Below, piece after piece: positions 24,538 through 35,640 of a DNA stretch of 50,884 bases. Position 1 is the stretch's first letter. Every line of letters starts with the position of its first letter. The translations under genes were made by a program, and so were the position numbers. Source of the stretch: Ophiosphaerella korrae (Eukaryota > Ascomycota > Dothideomycetes > Pleosporales > Phaeosphaeriaceae); contig JALNQF010000300.1 in assembly GCA_028456385.1 (NCBI GenBank), forward strand, positions 1 through 50,884, read 5' to 3'. Under the pieces are notes generated by a model. The model ran no database searches. It had not been told where the DNA came from and saw only the letters and a program-made list of their open reading frames with translations.

Positions 24538-24957
24538 CTCCTATTATTAACTATAGGTACTTGTATTAGGGGTAGTTAGTAGATTGCAAGGTAATAGCAA
24601 GCTTATATAAAGATCTACAATAACTATAAATAATAGAAGATATTTTATAACTATCTTGTATTAGCGTTCTATAGTTAAAGGATTAAATTACTAATACTAT
24701 CCTAATAATACGTATTACTACTAACTATATACTTATTATAATCTATTAATCTATAGTTACTAAGACTAATAGATTGTAGATTACTCTAATCTATAATCTA
24801 CTAACGCTAAGAGTCTATAGATTATAGATTACTTTAAGTATCTTAATTATATATAGCTTCTTAGTTAAGTTTACTTTCTTTAGAGTTATATAAGTCTAGG
24901 TTAATTATTATAGAGCTAATTAGCTCTATCTATAGCTCTCCTATTACTATTGTAATA
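24538..24957 (-). repeat. 3' LTR of element C
   Basis: 420 bases; plus-strand left end tataatagg, right end attgtaata. Contains the extra block with acgctaagagtctatag that the other LTR has lost. A purine tract (on the minus strand agaaaaagagatag) abuts its inner edge. Confidence 0.9.
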
Positions 24958-24981
24958 CTATCTCTTTTTCTAGGTAGGTCC

Positions 24982-25329
24982 TTGTTTATCTACTTTAGAG
25001 CTAAAGTTATTAATCTACTTTCTTTATTAATTTATAGTTCTTTATTACTCTCTATAGTTATTTTATCTATATATTTTTACTATCTCTTTACTAATTACGT
25101 GTTACGTAATAGTATTAAGATATTTCTTTATTCTTATTATACGTCTCCTAAGTTAAACCCTAAGTCTCTTCTTTATATTATTTCTATAAATAATAGTAGG
25201 GCTTATAAGGCGTATATTTATATAAATATACGTAGTTCTTATAATATATCTAGTATCTCTCTTTCTAAGTATACGTTTATTATACTTATTCTTGCGTCTA
25301 GGCTTAATAATAATAAGGAAAGCTATTAA
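24982..25329 (+). other. Conserved antisense open frame in element C
   Basis: A 115-codon open frame antisense to element C, in the same place as the frame at 23,391-23,738 of element B (starts MFIYFRAKVINLLSL, ends ...NNNKESY). Just downstream another frame reads KAKAKRK...ELT...KLVEN, interrupted only by TAG codons, so an older, longer antisense coding unit is conceivable. No recognised domain; coding status uncertain. Confidence 0.35.
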
Positions 25330-25628
25330 CTAGACTTAAGAGAAATTACTATCTTAAATTATAAAGGCTAAAGCTAAGCGTAAGTAGATCTAGGAGCTTA
25401 CGTAGAGTAAGCTAGTAGAAAATTAAGCTTGTCTCTCTTATTTTTATAAGATAAAAGCGTTAAATAATAAGAAATTAGCTAAATAGTTAGTAGCTCTAGA
25501 AGCTAAGCTAGACTTAGATAAAGTGTTTAGTATTGTAGTAAGTCCTATATTAGGCGTTCCTATTGTCTCTCTATCTAATAGTAGTAATATTAGTTATCTT
25601 AGTTTACTACTAGGCGTTCTAAAAGGTT

Positions 25629-28600
25629 TTAACTTTAGAAGTTCTCTAGTTTCTTAGAGTAGTTAAGGTTATCTTCTAGTTCTTATATTTTCTCTTATAG
25701 TTGTCCCTTTTTATCTATACCTATCTATTCTACTAAGTAGTAGTTTCTTCTATTATAGAACTATTATACTAAGATTTCTTTAACTTCTTATTCTTTTTAT
25801 TCTTTATACGTATCTACTTTATATACTAGTAGTTCTACGTTTTATAATACTATCTTAAGTAGCGCTATATAGAAAGTTAAGTATATCTTTATTTTATTTA
25901 GTAGCTTTAGTTTAAATATAACTAGTGTAACTTCTTTCTCTATTTTATATAGTCTTATCTTAACGTAGTCTAGTTTTAGACTAGGTTATTTACTCTTAAT
26001 ATTCTTTTATACTAACTATACTTTTTCTCTCTCTCTAAATTAAGGTCTCTATTTATACTTCTTATTATAGTATTTTACTATTTAGTCTTATAAGAACTCT
26101 ACGTCCTATCTTAGCTAATTATATATATCTCTAAGTCTATTAGTAAAGTTTTCTCTTCTTAAGGACTAAGATATCTAATTTCTTAGTATCTAGTATATAT
26201 TAGGCTTAAATCTATAGTTTACAAAGAAGAGTAATACTCTTGTTACTATATTCTTTACGCTATTGTATACTAACTATACTATAGGTAGTAGTTGTACTTA
26301 ATTATTCTAGTTATAGTTAAGGTAGTATCTTAAGTACTATTCTACTATCTAATTTATTTATTCTAACTATCTATCTATCTATAGGTAGTATACTATAGAT
26401 ATTATATATTTATTTCCTAATTATACTATTATTATTCTTTATAGTTTTAATATAAATCTTATATCTCTATCTATAATAATCTTATCTAGTAGTCTATATT
26501 AACTAATTATAGTTCCTAGAACTTAATATATAGTAACTTCTATCTTACTTTTCTCTTTATATAGTCTAAAGTATAAGTACTTTATAAGTTTATCTACTAT
26601 AGTTAAGATTCTATTATACTTAACTCTTAATACTAGGTCTTTTAACTTAGGTAACTTTATAATAAAGTTTATTATAATAACTCTTTATAGTTATTCTAGT
26701 ATTTCTACTAGTTATAGCGTTTTATATAGTACGTATCTATTATACTTATTTTTTTAGTATTTTATATAGTTTCTTAGTACTTCTAATACTAGCTATCTTA
26801 CTTTTAGAATATAATAGTCTTATAGTAACCTATTAAAAGTTTTATTAATCCCTTAGTATCTATATACTAGTAGTTTATAGAATTGTTATATAAATTCTTA
26901 TTAGATTTTTCCTAAGATATACGTTCTTTTATAAGCTTATACTAATCTTTTTTAAGTTTCTAGTTTTTCTATTTCTTTAGGTACTTCTTATATTACTTTC
27001 TAAATCTATTTATCTAGCTTACTACTTATTCTTTTAAGTGTTATAGCTATCTTAAGTATATTTAGGACTAGATATCTTTCTTTATTCTTAACTAGAACTA
27101 TACTAGTAGTGCTTACTTCTTCTTATAAGTCTAGTCTTCTACTAAGAGTATCTATAAATTAGTTATCTCTCCTTTTTATATATATAATTTCTATATTAAA
27201 TATTAATAAGAATTTCTACTATCTTATATATTATTATAATAGTTCTTTATTTATTATAAATCTTATAAGATTCTTATAGTCTATATAGACTTTTATCTAA
27301 TACTTTACTCTTTATAAGTATACTCTCTATTATTTAAATACTTTATAAATTGCTAGTATCTCTTTATTATAGATTAGGTAGTTAAGCTCTACTAGCTTTA
27401 TTTTCTTAGAGAAGTATTTAACTAAGTATTGTTTTTAGGTCTTTAGGTCTTCTTGTATTAGTACTATTCTATAGACTAAATTAGATATATCTAATTTTAC
27501 TATTACTAGTAAGTCTAGGTTATATATTCTAATAACTAAGTTTTCTATAAACTTTCTCTTAATTTTATTAAATACTTTATCGTATTCCTTAGTTTATTTA
27601 AATAGTATATCTTTCTTTATAAGTTTTGTAATTAGTTCTATATCTTTAGACTATCTTACTATTAACTTTCTATAAAAGTTTACTAGTGTATAGAATTATT
27701 ATACTTCTTTTAGGTTCCTTAGTGTTAGCTATTTATTAATTAACTTAATCTTTTCTAAGTTAATCTTAATTCTTCCTAGTTTAATAATAAATCTAAGGAA
27801 ATCTATTTCTTTTATATAGAATTTGTATTTTTTTATTTTAAGAAATATTTTAGCTTTTACTAATTTCTCTAGTACTTTATATATATATTATATATATTCT
27901 TCTTCTATTTCTAAGAATATAAGGATATTATCTAGGTATATAAATATAAATACGTCTAAGTGTTCCCTTAGTACTATATTAATTCTTTCTTAGAAGGCTA
28001 CTAGTGCGTTTATTAAGCTAAATAGTATAACTAAATATTTATATAGTCTATACTATATTCTAAATACTATTTTCTATTTATTACTATCTTTAATTCTAAT
28101 CTAGTAGTAGGCGTTCTAGATATCTAATTTTGTAAAGATTCTTACTTTCTATAGTTTATCTTATATTATATTAATTTATAGTAATAGGTATTAGTTCTTG
28201 TTTATAATTACGTTAGTTTTTCTAAAATTTACGTAGAGCCTCTTATTACTTATCTCTTTTTTATCTATAAATATAAGTCTATATACTACTAAGGATTTAG
28301 ATTCTTATATCTATCTTTTCTTTAGTGCGTTTTTAATAAACGTTTATTTAATCTTAGATTCTTTTTCTATTTTTCTATAGACTAGGCTCTATTCTACGTC
28401 TTTGTCTTCTTTTAGATCTATTGCTAAATCTTATAACTAATATTCTAGAAGGTAATCTTTAGGCTCTATAAGTTATTTCTCCTATTTCTTATATTCTTCT
28501 AGGAATTCTCCTTTGTAGGTCTTTATATTAGCCTTTAATATATCTATTTTACTATAATTAATCTTTTCTATTCTCTAATTAATATATAAGTTAGTTATCT

Positions 28601-31069
28601 ATAACTATAGTATACCTAGTATTATATCTTATTTGTTATTAATTGTTATTATATCTATAACTATATTTTTAATTGTTATTCTTTCTAGTTCTAATATAGA
28701 GGGAACTATTTTAAACCTAATAGGTTCCTAGAATAGTTTTCTTTTAATTATACTTAGTTATTAAAGGTATTTCTTTATTATATACTTTATTCTTTGTATT
28801 TCTATAAACTTCTTAGATATAAAGTTTCTTGTAGCTCTACTATTAATTATTAATTATACTTCTTTTCTTTAGTATATACCTATTTTTATAATATATAGGC
28901 CTTTTATACTTTCTAATTATTTTTACTTAGGTATCTTTATAAATTATCTATCTTTCTAGGGCTATAGGCCTACTTTAAGTTTATACTCTTTGTATTTTAG
29001 ATATTTATTATATATATATTTATACTATAGTCCTCTTTAGATATATTTCTTAGATAGTTTTAGTCTTAGCCTTACTACTAAGTATCTATCTTCTTAGATT
29101 ATTTCTTATCCTTAGATATCTTCTACTAGAATTACTCTTATATAGTTATAGCCTTTTCTTCTTATAGGCTATATATTATTTTTTACTTTAGAATTCTTAT
29201 ATATAGTATAATTCTTGTCTAAGTATAATATCTATAATACTTTAAAGTATACTAGATATTTTAGATCTATTATTTTGTTATCCTCTTCCTAGTACTTATC
29301 TTTTCTAAGTATATCTATTATTAAGATATAGTATACTACTAGTACTCTTAGTATATAAGCTTTGTTAATCTATTATATTTTCTTTATAAAGTATTACTAT
29401 TCTCTTTATATAGGTATTCTTCTTACTATAACTATATATTATTTTATCTATTCTTTAAATAGTATATACTTTATTTTTTTAGAATTATATTCTTTCTAGT
29501 CTTTATACACTTCTTCTATACCTATAACTATTAAGTATATTTAAATAAACTTCTATTCTTTATTTTATTTTTTATATCTATTATTATATAGCTATTATAG
29601 CTATATATATCTAGCTAGGTATACTCTATACTTCTTATACTAACTTATTTCTTACTTTCTTATAGTCCTTTAGAAAAAGCTATAGTAGTCTCTTTATCCT
29701 ATACCTATCTTTTAGCCTAGATTAATAGTACTAGGGACTTTTCTCTTTCTAGATCTTCTACTAGTAAGTCTATTACGTATACTATTTCTTCTAGCTATAC
29801 TTTTATTCTATTTTCTTTTATTATAGCTACTCTATATCTTTATTTCTATAGAAACTATACTACTCTCTATTTACTAAAAAGATATATATAGTAGTTGTTA
29901 TTATAATAAAAGGTCTAATAGAGTATTATATATTATACTTCTTTACTCCTAGCTACTTTCTTTTAAGGTTTAGCTTGTACTTATAGTACTTCTTTCTTCT
30001 TTTTAGTTATTTTTAACTAAGTTTCTTTCTTTAAGTCTTTACTTCTATAGTCTTTTATAAAGTATCTAGGTTTCTTATATTTATAATATACTATATCTTT
30101 CTTCTTTTATAATTAGTAGTTTTTTGCGTAGTAGCCTTTCTTACTATAGTTAAAATACGTAAAGTCTTTATTCTTTCTTTTCTTTTTATCTTTGTTTACG
30201 TTAAAGATTATAGGGTTTCTAGTATCTTAGTTTAAGGTTTAGTTACTATACTTGTTTTTTTTCTATTCTTAAAGATTGTTATTAATTTAGATTACCTACT
30301 ACTTTAGGGCTTCTAGTATTCTAGGTTTTTCTATATATATTATTTTGTATTAGATTTTTATATTAAGTCCTTGTTTAAATTATAATATAAGGGCTAACTT
30401 ATTCTATTCTATATTTTAGGATAGTTATTTAAATTATAATATATATTCTAGAATACTATTACTTTGTATAAGCCTCTTAAGTTTCTCTTTAGCTTATTAG
30501 GTAATATCTATATCTCTAAATACTACTCTTATTTGTTTAGTAAAGTATTTATAACTTCTAAAAATAGCTCTTGTTTTATTCTTCTAGGTTATTAGAGAAT
30601 ATATTATATAGTCTATCTAGTAAGGCTTATACTATCTTATTATATCTTCTTTAAGGTATAGTCTAATATATATTACTTTTTTCTCTTCTATATTAAAGTA
30701 TAGTACTTATATATCTATTTAGAGCTATACTAATACTATAAAGAGTCTTAATTTCTCCCTTATTCTATTAAACTTCTTAAAGACAAGTATCTTTAGTAGT
30801 TTCTTTATTATACTTATCTCTAGGCGTTATATAATTAGTTCTATCTAGTTTTATCCTTTAATAATAGCTTTAATCTAGGCCTTATTTTATTTTATGTACT
30901 CCTAAAGTTCTCTATTTTAGGTTTCTAAGGTATTAATTACTATTTTTATATCTTCTTTTTTAGAGATTAGGTTATTTATATAGTTCTTAATATTTTTCTA
31001 TACTATATTATCTAACTTATAACTACTTATAAGTGCCTTAGCTAGTTTTTTAGTTAAACTTTCTACTAT
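25629..31069 (-). pseudogene. gag-pol relic of Gypsy element C
   Basis: Read on the minus strand. Gag start-like codon at about 31,069 (ATA instead of ATG). Zinc knuckle relic at about 30,130-30,171. Reverse transcriptase active-site block near 27,915-27,960 (YLDN in minus translation). Integrase at about 26,430-27,000. Chromodomain at about 25,650-25,850, and terminal stop at 25,629-25,631. Damage pattern as in A and B. It is slightly less AT-extreme in parts, for example retained TTG/CAA codons, suggesting a somewhat different mutation history. Confidence 0.86.
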
Positions 31070-31130
31070 TATATTAGCTAGACTATACGCTACTTATACT
31101 TTGCTTCTTATAATAACTAAATTAGTAAGG

Positions 31131-31512
31131 TATAATAGGCCTCCTATTATTAACTACAAGTACCTATATTAGAGGTAGTTAGTAGATTACAAGGTAATAG
31201 CAAGCTTATATAAAGATCTACAATAACTATAAATAATAGAAGATATTTTGTAACTATCTTGTATTAGCGTTCTATAGTTAAAAGATTAAATTACTAATAC
31301 TATCTTAATAATACGTATTACTACTAACTATATACTTATTATAATCTATTAATCTATAGTTACTAAGACTAATAGATTATAGATTACCCTAGGTATCCTA
31401 ATTATATATAGCCTCCTAGTCGAGTTTACCTTCTTTAGGGTTATATAAGTCTAGGTTAATTATTATATAGCTAATTAGCTCTATCTATAGCTCTCTTGTT
31501 ACTATTATAATA
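31131..31512 (-). repeat. 5' LTR of element C (38-base deletion)
   Basis: 382 bases, matching 24,538-24,957 except for an internal deletion between short repeats; ends attataata next to the agctt duplication. Confidence 0.9.
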
Positions 31513-31976
31513 AGCTTTACCTAGTACTTAATAAAGTATAATACTTATTTCTAACTAACTAGTATAAAAAGAAGATTTTAGCTATATATAGTAAGTAAAA
31601 CGTTTACTATTTATTATATATTAATAATTTAAAAAAGAAAGCTTTATCTATTAAGGTCTAGAATTTATTAAATAAGAGACTACTCTTTAATAAAGCTTAT
31701 CTTAAAGTTAACTAATATTATTTTATTTTTAGCCTAGGTACTTTAAAGACGTACTAAAAGTATTAATCTTAAGATATTATAAAGTTTTATAAGTCTATAG
31801 TAAGACTACTAAAGATTATTATAAAAAGAAGTAGTAGTAAAGCTTAATCTTCTTTCTTTTAAGAGCTAATAAGAGTATTAAAGTAGTATAGTAGTTAATT
31901 AGATAAGATATACTAGGCGCGTTTTAGTAGAGTAGCTAAGATACTATCCTAGCTAGCTTACTATCTAAATACGTTA

Positions 31977-32286
31977 TAATAACTACTTAGTAGCGCTCCT
32001 TTATATTCTTAATATACTTTAAGTAATTATCTTTACTTTATATTCTCTATAGTATAATGTATAAGTAAGAGTTAGAGTAGAGTAAAGGGTATCTAACGAT
32101 TATCTTAACGCTTAGCTAGTACCTCTAGTGTGTTAAGACAATTAGGTATCCTAAATACTAATAATTTGTTTTTTTCCTATTATAAGAATTAAATAACAAT
32201 TTAGTACCTCTAGCTGTTATAAATTCGCTTATAAATAAGAGTATTTTACATTACCTAATTCGATGCACAGACCGCATCACCAAACC
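31977..32286. other. AT-rich remnant between inner and outer inverted repeats
   Basis: About 300 bases, AT-rich but with scattered CA and TG. Composition recovers toward the right (attcgatgcacagaccgcatc). No frame recognised. If the outer inverted repeat is a real element, this is its right interior. Confidence 0.5.
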
Positions 32287-32325
32287 GCGGAACAGCCCGT
32301 TCATGGGGGGGGGGGGGGGGTTGTA
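32287..32325 (-). repeat. Right arm of outer inverted repeat with 16-base G run
   Basis: gcggaacagcccgttcat followed by 16 G and ttgta; inverted partner of 8,571-8,601. The homopolymer is twice as long here. It marks the sharp change from AT-rich debris to ordinary sequence. Confidence 0.65.
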
Positions 32326-32967
32326 GATTGGCTATTCTGCTGACCGCGAAATTCGCCCGGTCAAAGCGTTGCCGCTAGAGCCCAACTGGGATATCTTTTT
32401 GACCGTGAAGATCGCATGCGGAAACTTAAGCGAGTCAGGTAGCCTCCCAGCATTGCGCAAACCACTTATTGAATGGATACGGACTGAGCACTTTATCACC
32501 GATTACTGCAAAGGTCCCCAGCACAGGGGCCCGAGAGCGAGGCTACTGTCGCGCTGCATCTTCACAAACCCGCGCGCGGAAAGGTCCCGAAGTAAGACCG
32601 GAAGTTAAAATGGCGCTAAAATCAAGACTCCACAATCTACTGAATTCACCCCATCGTGTAATAATTATACCCATCGCGTATCCAACAGAAGTGGGTTCAC
32701 AATGCGGCGCGAATACCTGAACACTATTCTTTTTGCGCGCGGAAAATGCTGACCAATCAATCACATAGTTCTCGATTCAGTTTAGGGAGATGCGAGAGAC
32801 CGTTCCAGTCAATCAAGACGGACATCAAGCATACACGCTCTACAAGGCGGTAACTATGTAGGTTGGTGTTTCTCAACTATATATTGCCGCGATATTGCCA
32901 GTCAACTTGGCTGAAATTCGATATCATCATCCTTCAACATTGAAACGCCCAAAAACCAATCTACACC
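32326..32967. other. Upstream region of the isoflavone-reductase-like gene
   Basis: GC-normal sequence with no recognised gene. It contains two related blocks (tgaccgcgaaattcgc at about 32,340 and tgaccgtgaagatcgc at about 32,400) and two GCGCGCGGAA cores (about 32,571 and 32,734), like those in the tandem array at 8,220-8,330. A TATA-like ctatatatt lies at about 32,877-32,885, some 85 bases before the start codon. Confidence 0.6.
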
Positions 32968-33991
32968 ATGGCCATCACTAAAGCTGCTGTCGTCGGTGTA
33001 CGTTCTCACATTCATAATCCCAATGGCTTGGTTCCTCACTTGCTGACACTGCATTCAGGCTTCCGGGAATTACGGCAAGGTCATCACTACGGAACTTGTC
33101 AAAGCTGGATTTAATGTGACGGCCGTCTCCCGCGCCACCTCCACCTCCAAGTCTCCCGAAGGCGTTTCATCCACCCTCAAAATCGACTATGACTCTCCTG
33201 ATGCTCTCCGAGACGCCTTCTCTGGCCAGGATGCCGTCGTGTGCGTCATCAATGGATATGCATATGAAGTCCAGAACAAACTCGTTGATGCAGCCGTTGC
33301 CGCTGGAGTTCAGCGCTTCATCCCCTCGGAATTTGGGACGCACTCGGAGAACTCTCGCTTTAAAAGTTCAGCGTTTGCAATTTTTCTGTCAACAAGAGTT
33401 GCCGCCTTGGAATATGTCAAATCCAAAGCCGAATCGAGCTCTGGCACGACCTGGACAGGCATCGCAACTGGCATGGCCACCGACTTCGTAAGAAGAGTTT
33501 TCCCCAACTCGACGTTCCTGGCTTCAAGTCTGACAAAGATCTAGGGTTTGGATTTTGGCGCCTTAGGGTTCGACAAGTCGACAAAAACCGCCACCATCTT
33601 TGATTCTGGTAACAGGGGCATGGAAGCAATCACCCCAGGGGGCATGGGTCGCGCCATTGCTGCCGTATTGAAGAATCCAGAGCAGACGGCAAACAGGTAC
33701 ATCCAGCTGAGCGAATTCTACTTCACTCAGAATGAAATACTCGGCTATGTTGAGGAACTGACGGGTACCAAATGGACTATCAAGCATGCCAAAACGGCCG
33801 ATGAGGCAATTGCCAGTGGCGAAGCGATGAAGAAGGGGGACATGATGAATGCATTCGTTTCTGCTATCAGGGTTTACTTGATGGACGACTCTCCTGAGCC
33901 AGCCATTACACCAGAAAGCTTTTTCAATGACAGCGTTGGCTTCCCGAGGGCTAATGTCAAGGAACTCTTGCGAACTTGGCTTAGTTCTTGA
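32968..33991 (+). CDS. NmrA-like / isoflavone reductase-family protein
   Basis: A 301-residue NAD(P)-dependent reductase-like protein of the NmrA/isoflavone reductase group, cytosolic by prediction; substrate unknown. Exons: 32,968-32,997, 33,059-33,487 and 33,545-33,991. Introns of 61 and 57 bases (GTACGT...TTCAG and GTAAGA...ATCTAG, each with a CTGAC/CTGACA branch-like site) are both phase 0. Without splicing the gene looks broken, but across the junctions the protein is continuous: ...VVG|ASGNYGK... and ...GMATDF|GLDFGALGFD.... The nucleotide-binding glycine motif VVGASGNYG is at residues 8-16. The family signature RFIPSEFG follows at roughly residue 91-98. Length matches the usual ~300 residues. 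The start is fixed by the short first exon encoding the first beta strand. It faces away from the TE block, and the dioxygenase gene downstream converges on it. No damaged residues seen. Confidence 0.9.
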
Positions 33992-34861
33992 GCGACCAGC
34001 ACAGTTAGATTCAGCTCTACAAGATGTACTAGGACAGAATGGATCCCCTTTCATTTAATCCTTTCATTAACCTTTGGAGATGCTGCAATTTTGGGCTTGA
34101 AGCTTGTCAGGTAAAAGTGAAACAGGTCCTTTACCTTGCCTGCTTCACCTAAGGCAGTTTGTCGGCATTACTACATGTAAGTTGAATCAGCCAGTGCTCG
34201 TGTCCGTGCCAGATATCCGTGTATAAACTGCTCGCCCTTTTTAAACAAGTCTAGTGTCGCAGGCCAGGCATGATAACGAGCCTCAGGAGACAACTGTACT
34301 TAGTAATCAAGCTGCGTGCTTCAAGTAAAACCTGAGGGCAAGAGTACCCCGCACTTTAGACAACAATCAATCAACACTCTACTGCTGCTCATCATATTCA
34401 CTTTAACCCTTTAAGCACGCTCAGTGCGACATCTAGCCTCTCCCGATAAGCTTTGAGAAGATGGTCCAATCGGGTCGCTGGATGTAAAAAATAGTAGCGG
34501 TGTATAGCCGGGAGACTGTCCACTGAGGCTGTGTGACTCATTCAACTTGGGCCACCCTCCACCAACGCGTCATGGGCCTTTGTCGATGTCATAATCCACT
34601 GCACCGGCCGGGTTATCTCTGCCTCGCAGCGTACTCTTAAACTACTACTAGATGAATGATATGGCTAAAGCAGTGGACCCGTCGTTTTATAGGACTCTTC
34701 TATTATAGACAGCTCTCATCCCCAACAACTACACACCAATATGAAGTATCTAGTACATTGTCTTAAGTTCTCACCGAACTATTGTCGCGCAATCTACTGC
34801 GTCCATAGCCCTAATGCTTGATTTGCATGTAGCACTACGCAAAATAAATACCTTAGCATAT
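33992..34861. other. Intergenic region between convergent genes
   Basis: 870 bases between the 3' ends of the reductase-like and dioxygenase-like genes. No tRNA or convincing coding region found. At 34,690-34,740 there is a promoter-like stretch (ttttatagg, then ccccaacaactacacaccaat) immediately before an ATG at 34,741 that opens only 26 codons (MKYLVHCLK...). Confidence 0.6.
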
Positions 34862-35640
34862 TCAACTAAACAGGTGAGAAGGCTTCTCGCCGGAACGTCC
34901 CATCTTGACCCAATTGTCAACTTGACTGCCATCCATCATCTCAAGGTTTTCCTTGGCACGGTAGAAGAGCGTCAGGTCGATGGGGAGTTTGTCGCCTATC
35001 CAGGTGGCACGCTGCGTGTGGTTGCGCAGCTCGGCCTCGAGTGCGTTCACTCCCGCCTCCTCCGTATTAGGATGTACAAGTACAGACAGGGGCCCGCGCC
35101 AGATGATCAACCAGGGAATGAACGACCCGAACTGCGCCGGGGTAAACACGTTCACCTCAAACATGGCGATTGGATGCGGGCCGATGGCTCGGTCCCAAAA
35201 CCGATAGATTCTGAGCTCGGGGACTAGAGTTGGAGAGTTGGAAGATCAGCACATGTGCATTATCGGGCTTCCGATGCGGGATTGCTGATGTAGAAGGAAT
35301 AAAGAATAGATTGAGGACTCACACTGCAGTCTAATTCTGGTATGCAGCTCTTTAGCAAACCTAACCTGTTCCGGATTCGACAAAATGTAATAAACATGAA
35401 CATCACTATTTCAAACGAATCAGTTCCTTGCAGCCAATTGCCCTCAAGAAATGGATATACTCACAATCCACCTCTATCGCCGTTGTTTAGAGGGTAATCG
35501 AACTTGTCGTAGGTCTTGCTCAGCGCCGTGTTTTTAGGATTCGGCATGCTCTTGTCTTGGCTTTCGGTATCAGACAGCGGAGAAGCGTCTTCATATCCGG
35601 TCAAGGGTGACGGATACTTGTAAGCGTATTGATCCGTCAT
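34862..35640 (-). CDS. DOPA 4,5-dioxygenase-family protein
   Basis: A small extradiol dioxygenase-like protein (PF08883 type). Characterised members open the aromatic ring of DOPA between carbons 4 and 5; most ascomycete members have unknown substrates. Exons: 35,640-35,465, 35,405-35,323 and 35,223-34,862. Introns are 59 bases (GTGAGT...AATAG) and 99 bases (GTGAGT...TCTAG). Splicing joins GG|FDVHVYY and RLQ|FPELRIYRFWD in frame and gives 206 residues, close to the family length. Conserved histidines are visible in FDVHVYY, AIGPHPIAMFEVN, LSVLVHPNT and RNHTQRATWIG; these are candidate metal and substrate ligands. The first 50 or so residues are polar and probably disordered; the C-terminal tail after LPIDLTLF is variable. 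No signal peptide. It is convergent with the reductase-like gene and downstream of the regulator on the same strand, 521 bases apart. No inactivating changes seen. Confidence 0.9.

Larger units (their letters stand above)
24538..31512 (-). mobile_element. Gypsy-type chromoviral LTR retrotransposon C (minus strand, RIP-inactivated)
   Basis: A complete element of 6,975 bases in reverse orientation. Target duplication agctt is exact (24,533-24,537 and 31,513-31,517). The LTR on the left (24,538-24,957, 420 bases) is the 3' LTR and the one on the right (31,131-31,512, 382 bases) the 5' LTR. The right LTR lacks about 38 bases between repeated agattatagatta motifs. The internal order read on the minus strand is gag zinc knuckle, reverse transcriptase, integrase, chromodomain, as in A and B. 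Confidence 0.92.
8703..31974. mobile_element. Host DNA transposon with 58-base TIRs, split by nested LTR elements
   Basis: The 58 bases at 8,703-8,760 (starting acgtgttcggacaataagct) match the reverse complement of 31,917-31,974. Almost every difference is a C/T or G/A transition, the right copy being the more mutated. Both ends abut TA (8,701-8,702 and 31,975-31,976), as in Tc1/mariner/pogo elements. Subtracting the nested insertions leaves four pieces: 8,703-9,718, 16,749-16,928, 24,425-24,537 and 31,518-31,974. They total about 1.8 kb, a normal size for a pogo/Fot1-type element. Near 31,620-31,690 a frame reading ...NNLKKKALSIKV... recalls the C-terminal WKxxGLxPxN region of pogo transposases, but this is weak. 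No intact transposase remains, and the superfamily is inferred from TIR, TA and size. Confidence 0.7.

Noticed and set aside
33488..33544. Premature stop (TAG at 33,542) inactivating the reductase-like gene
   Set aside because: The TAG is the 3' splice site of the intron, not a codon in the mature message.
33548..33991. Separate small gene starting near 33,548
   Set aside because: It is exon 3 of the reductase-like gene. A GTAAGA...TAG intron of 57 bases joins it in phase to exon 2 and restores the family sequence.
34814..35227. 137-codon plus-strand frame
   Set aside because: Antisense shadow of the dioxygenase's third exon; the minus strand shows the conserved motifs.
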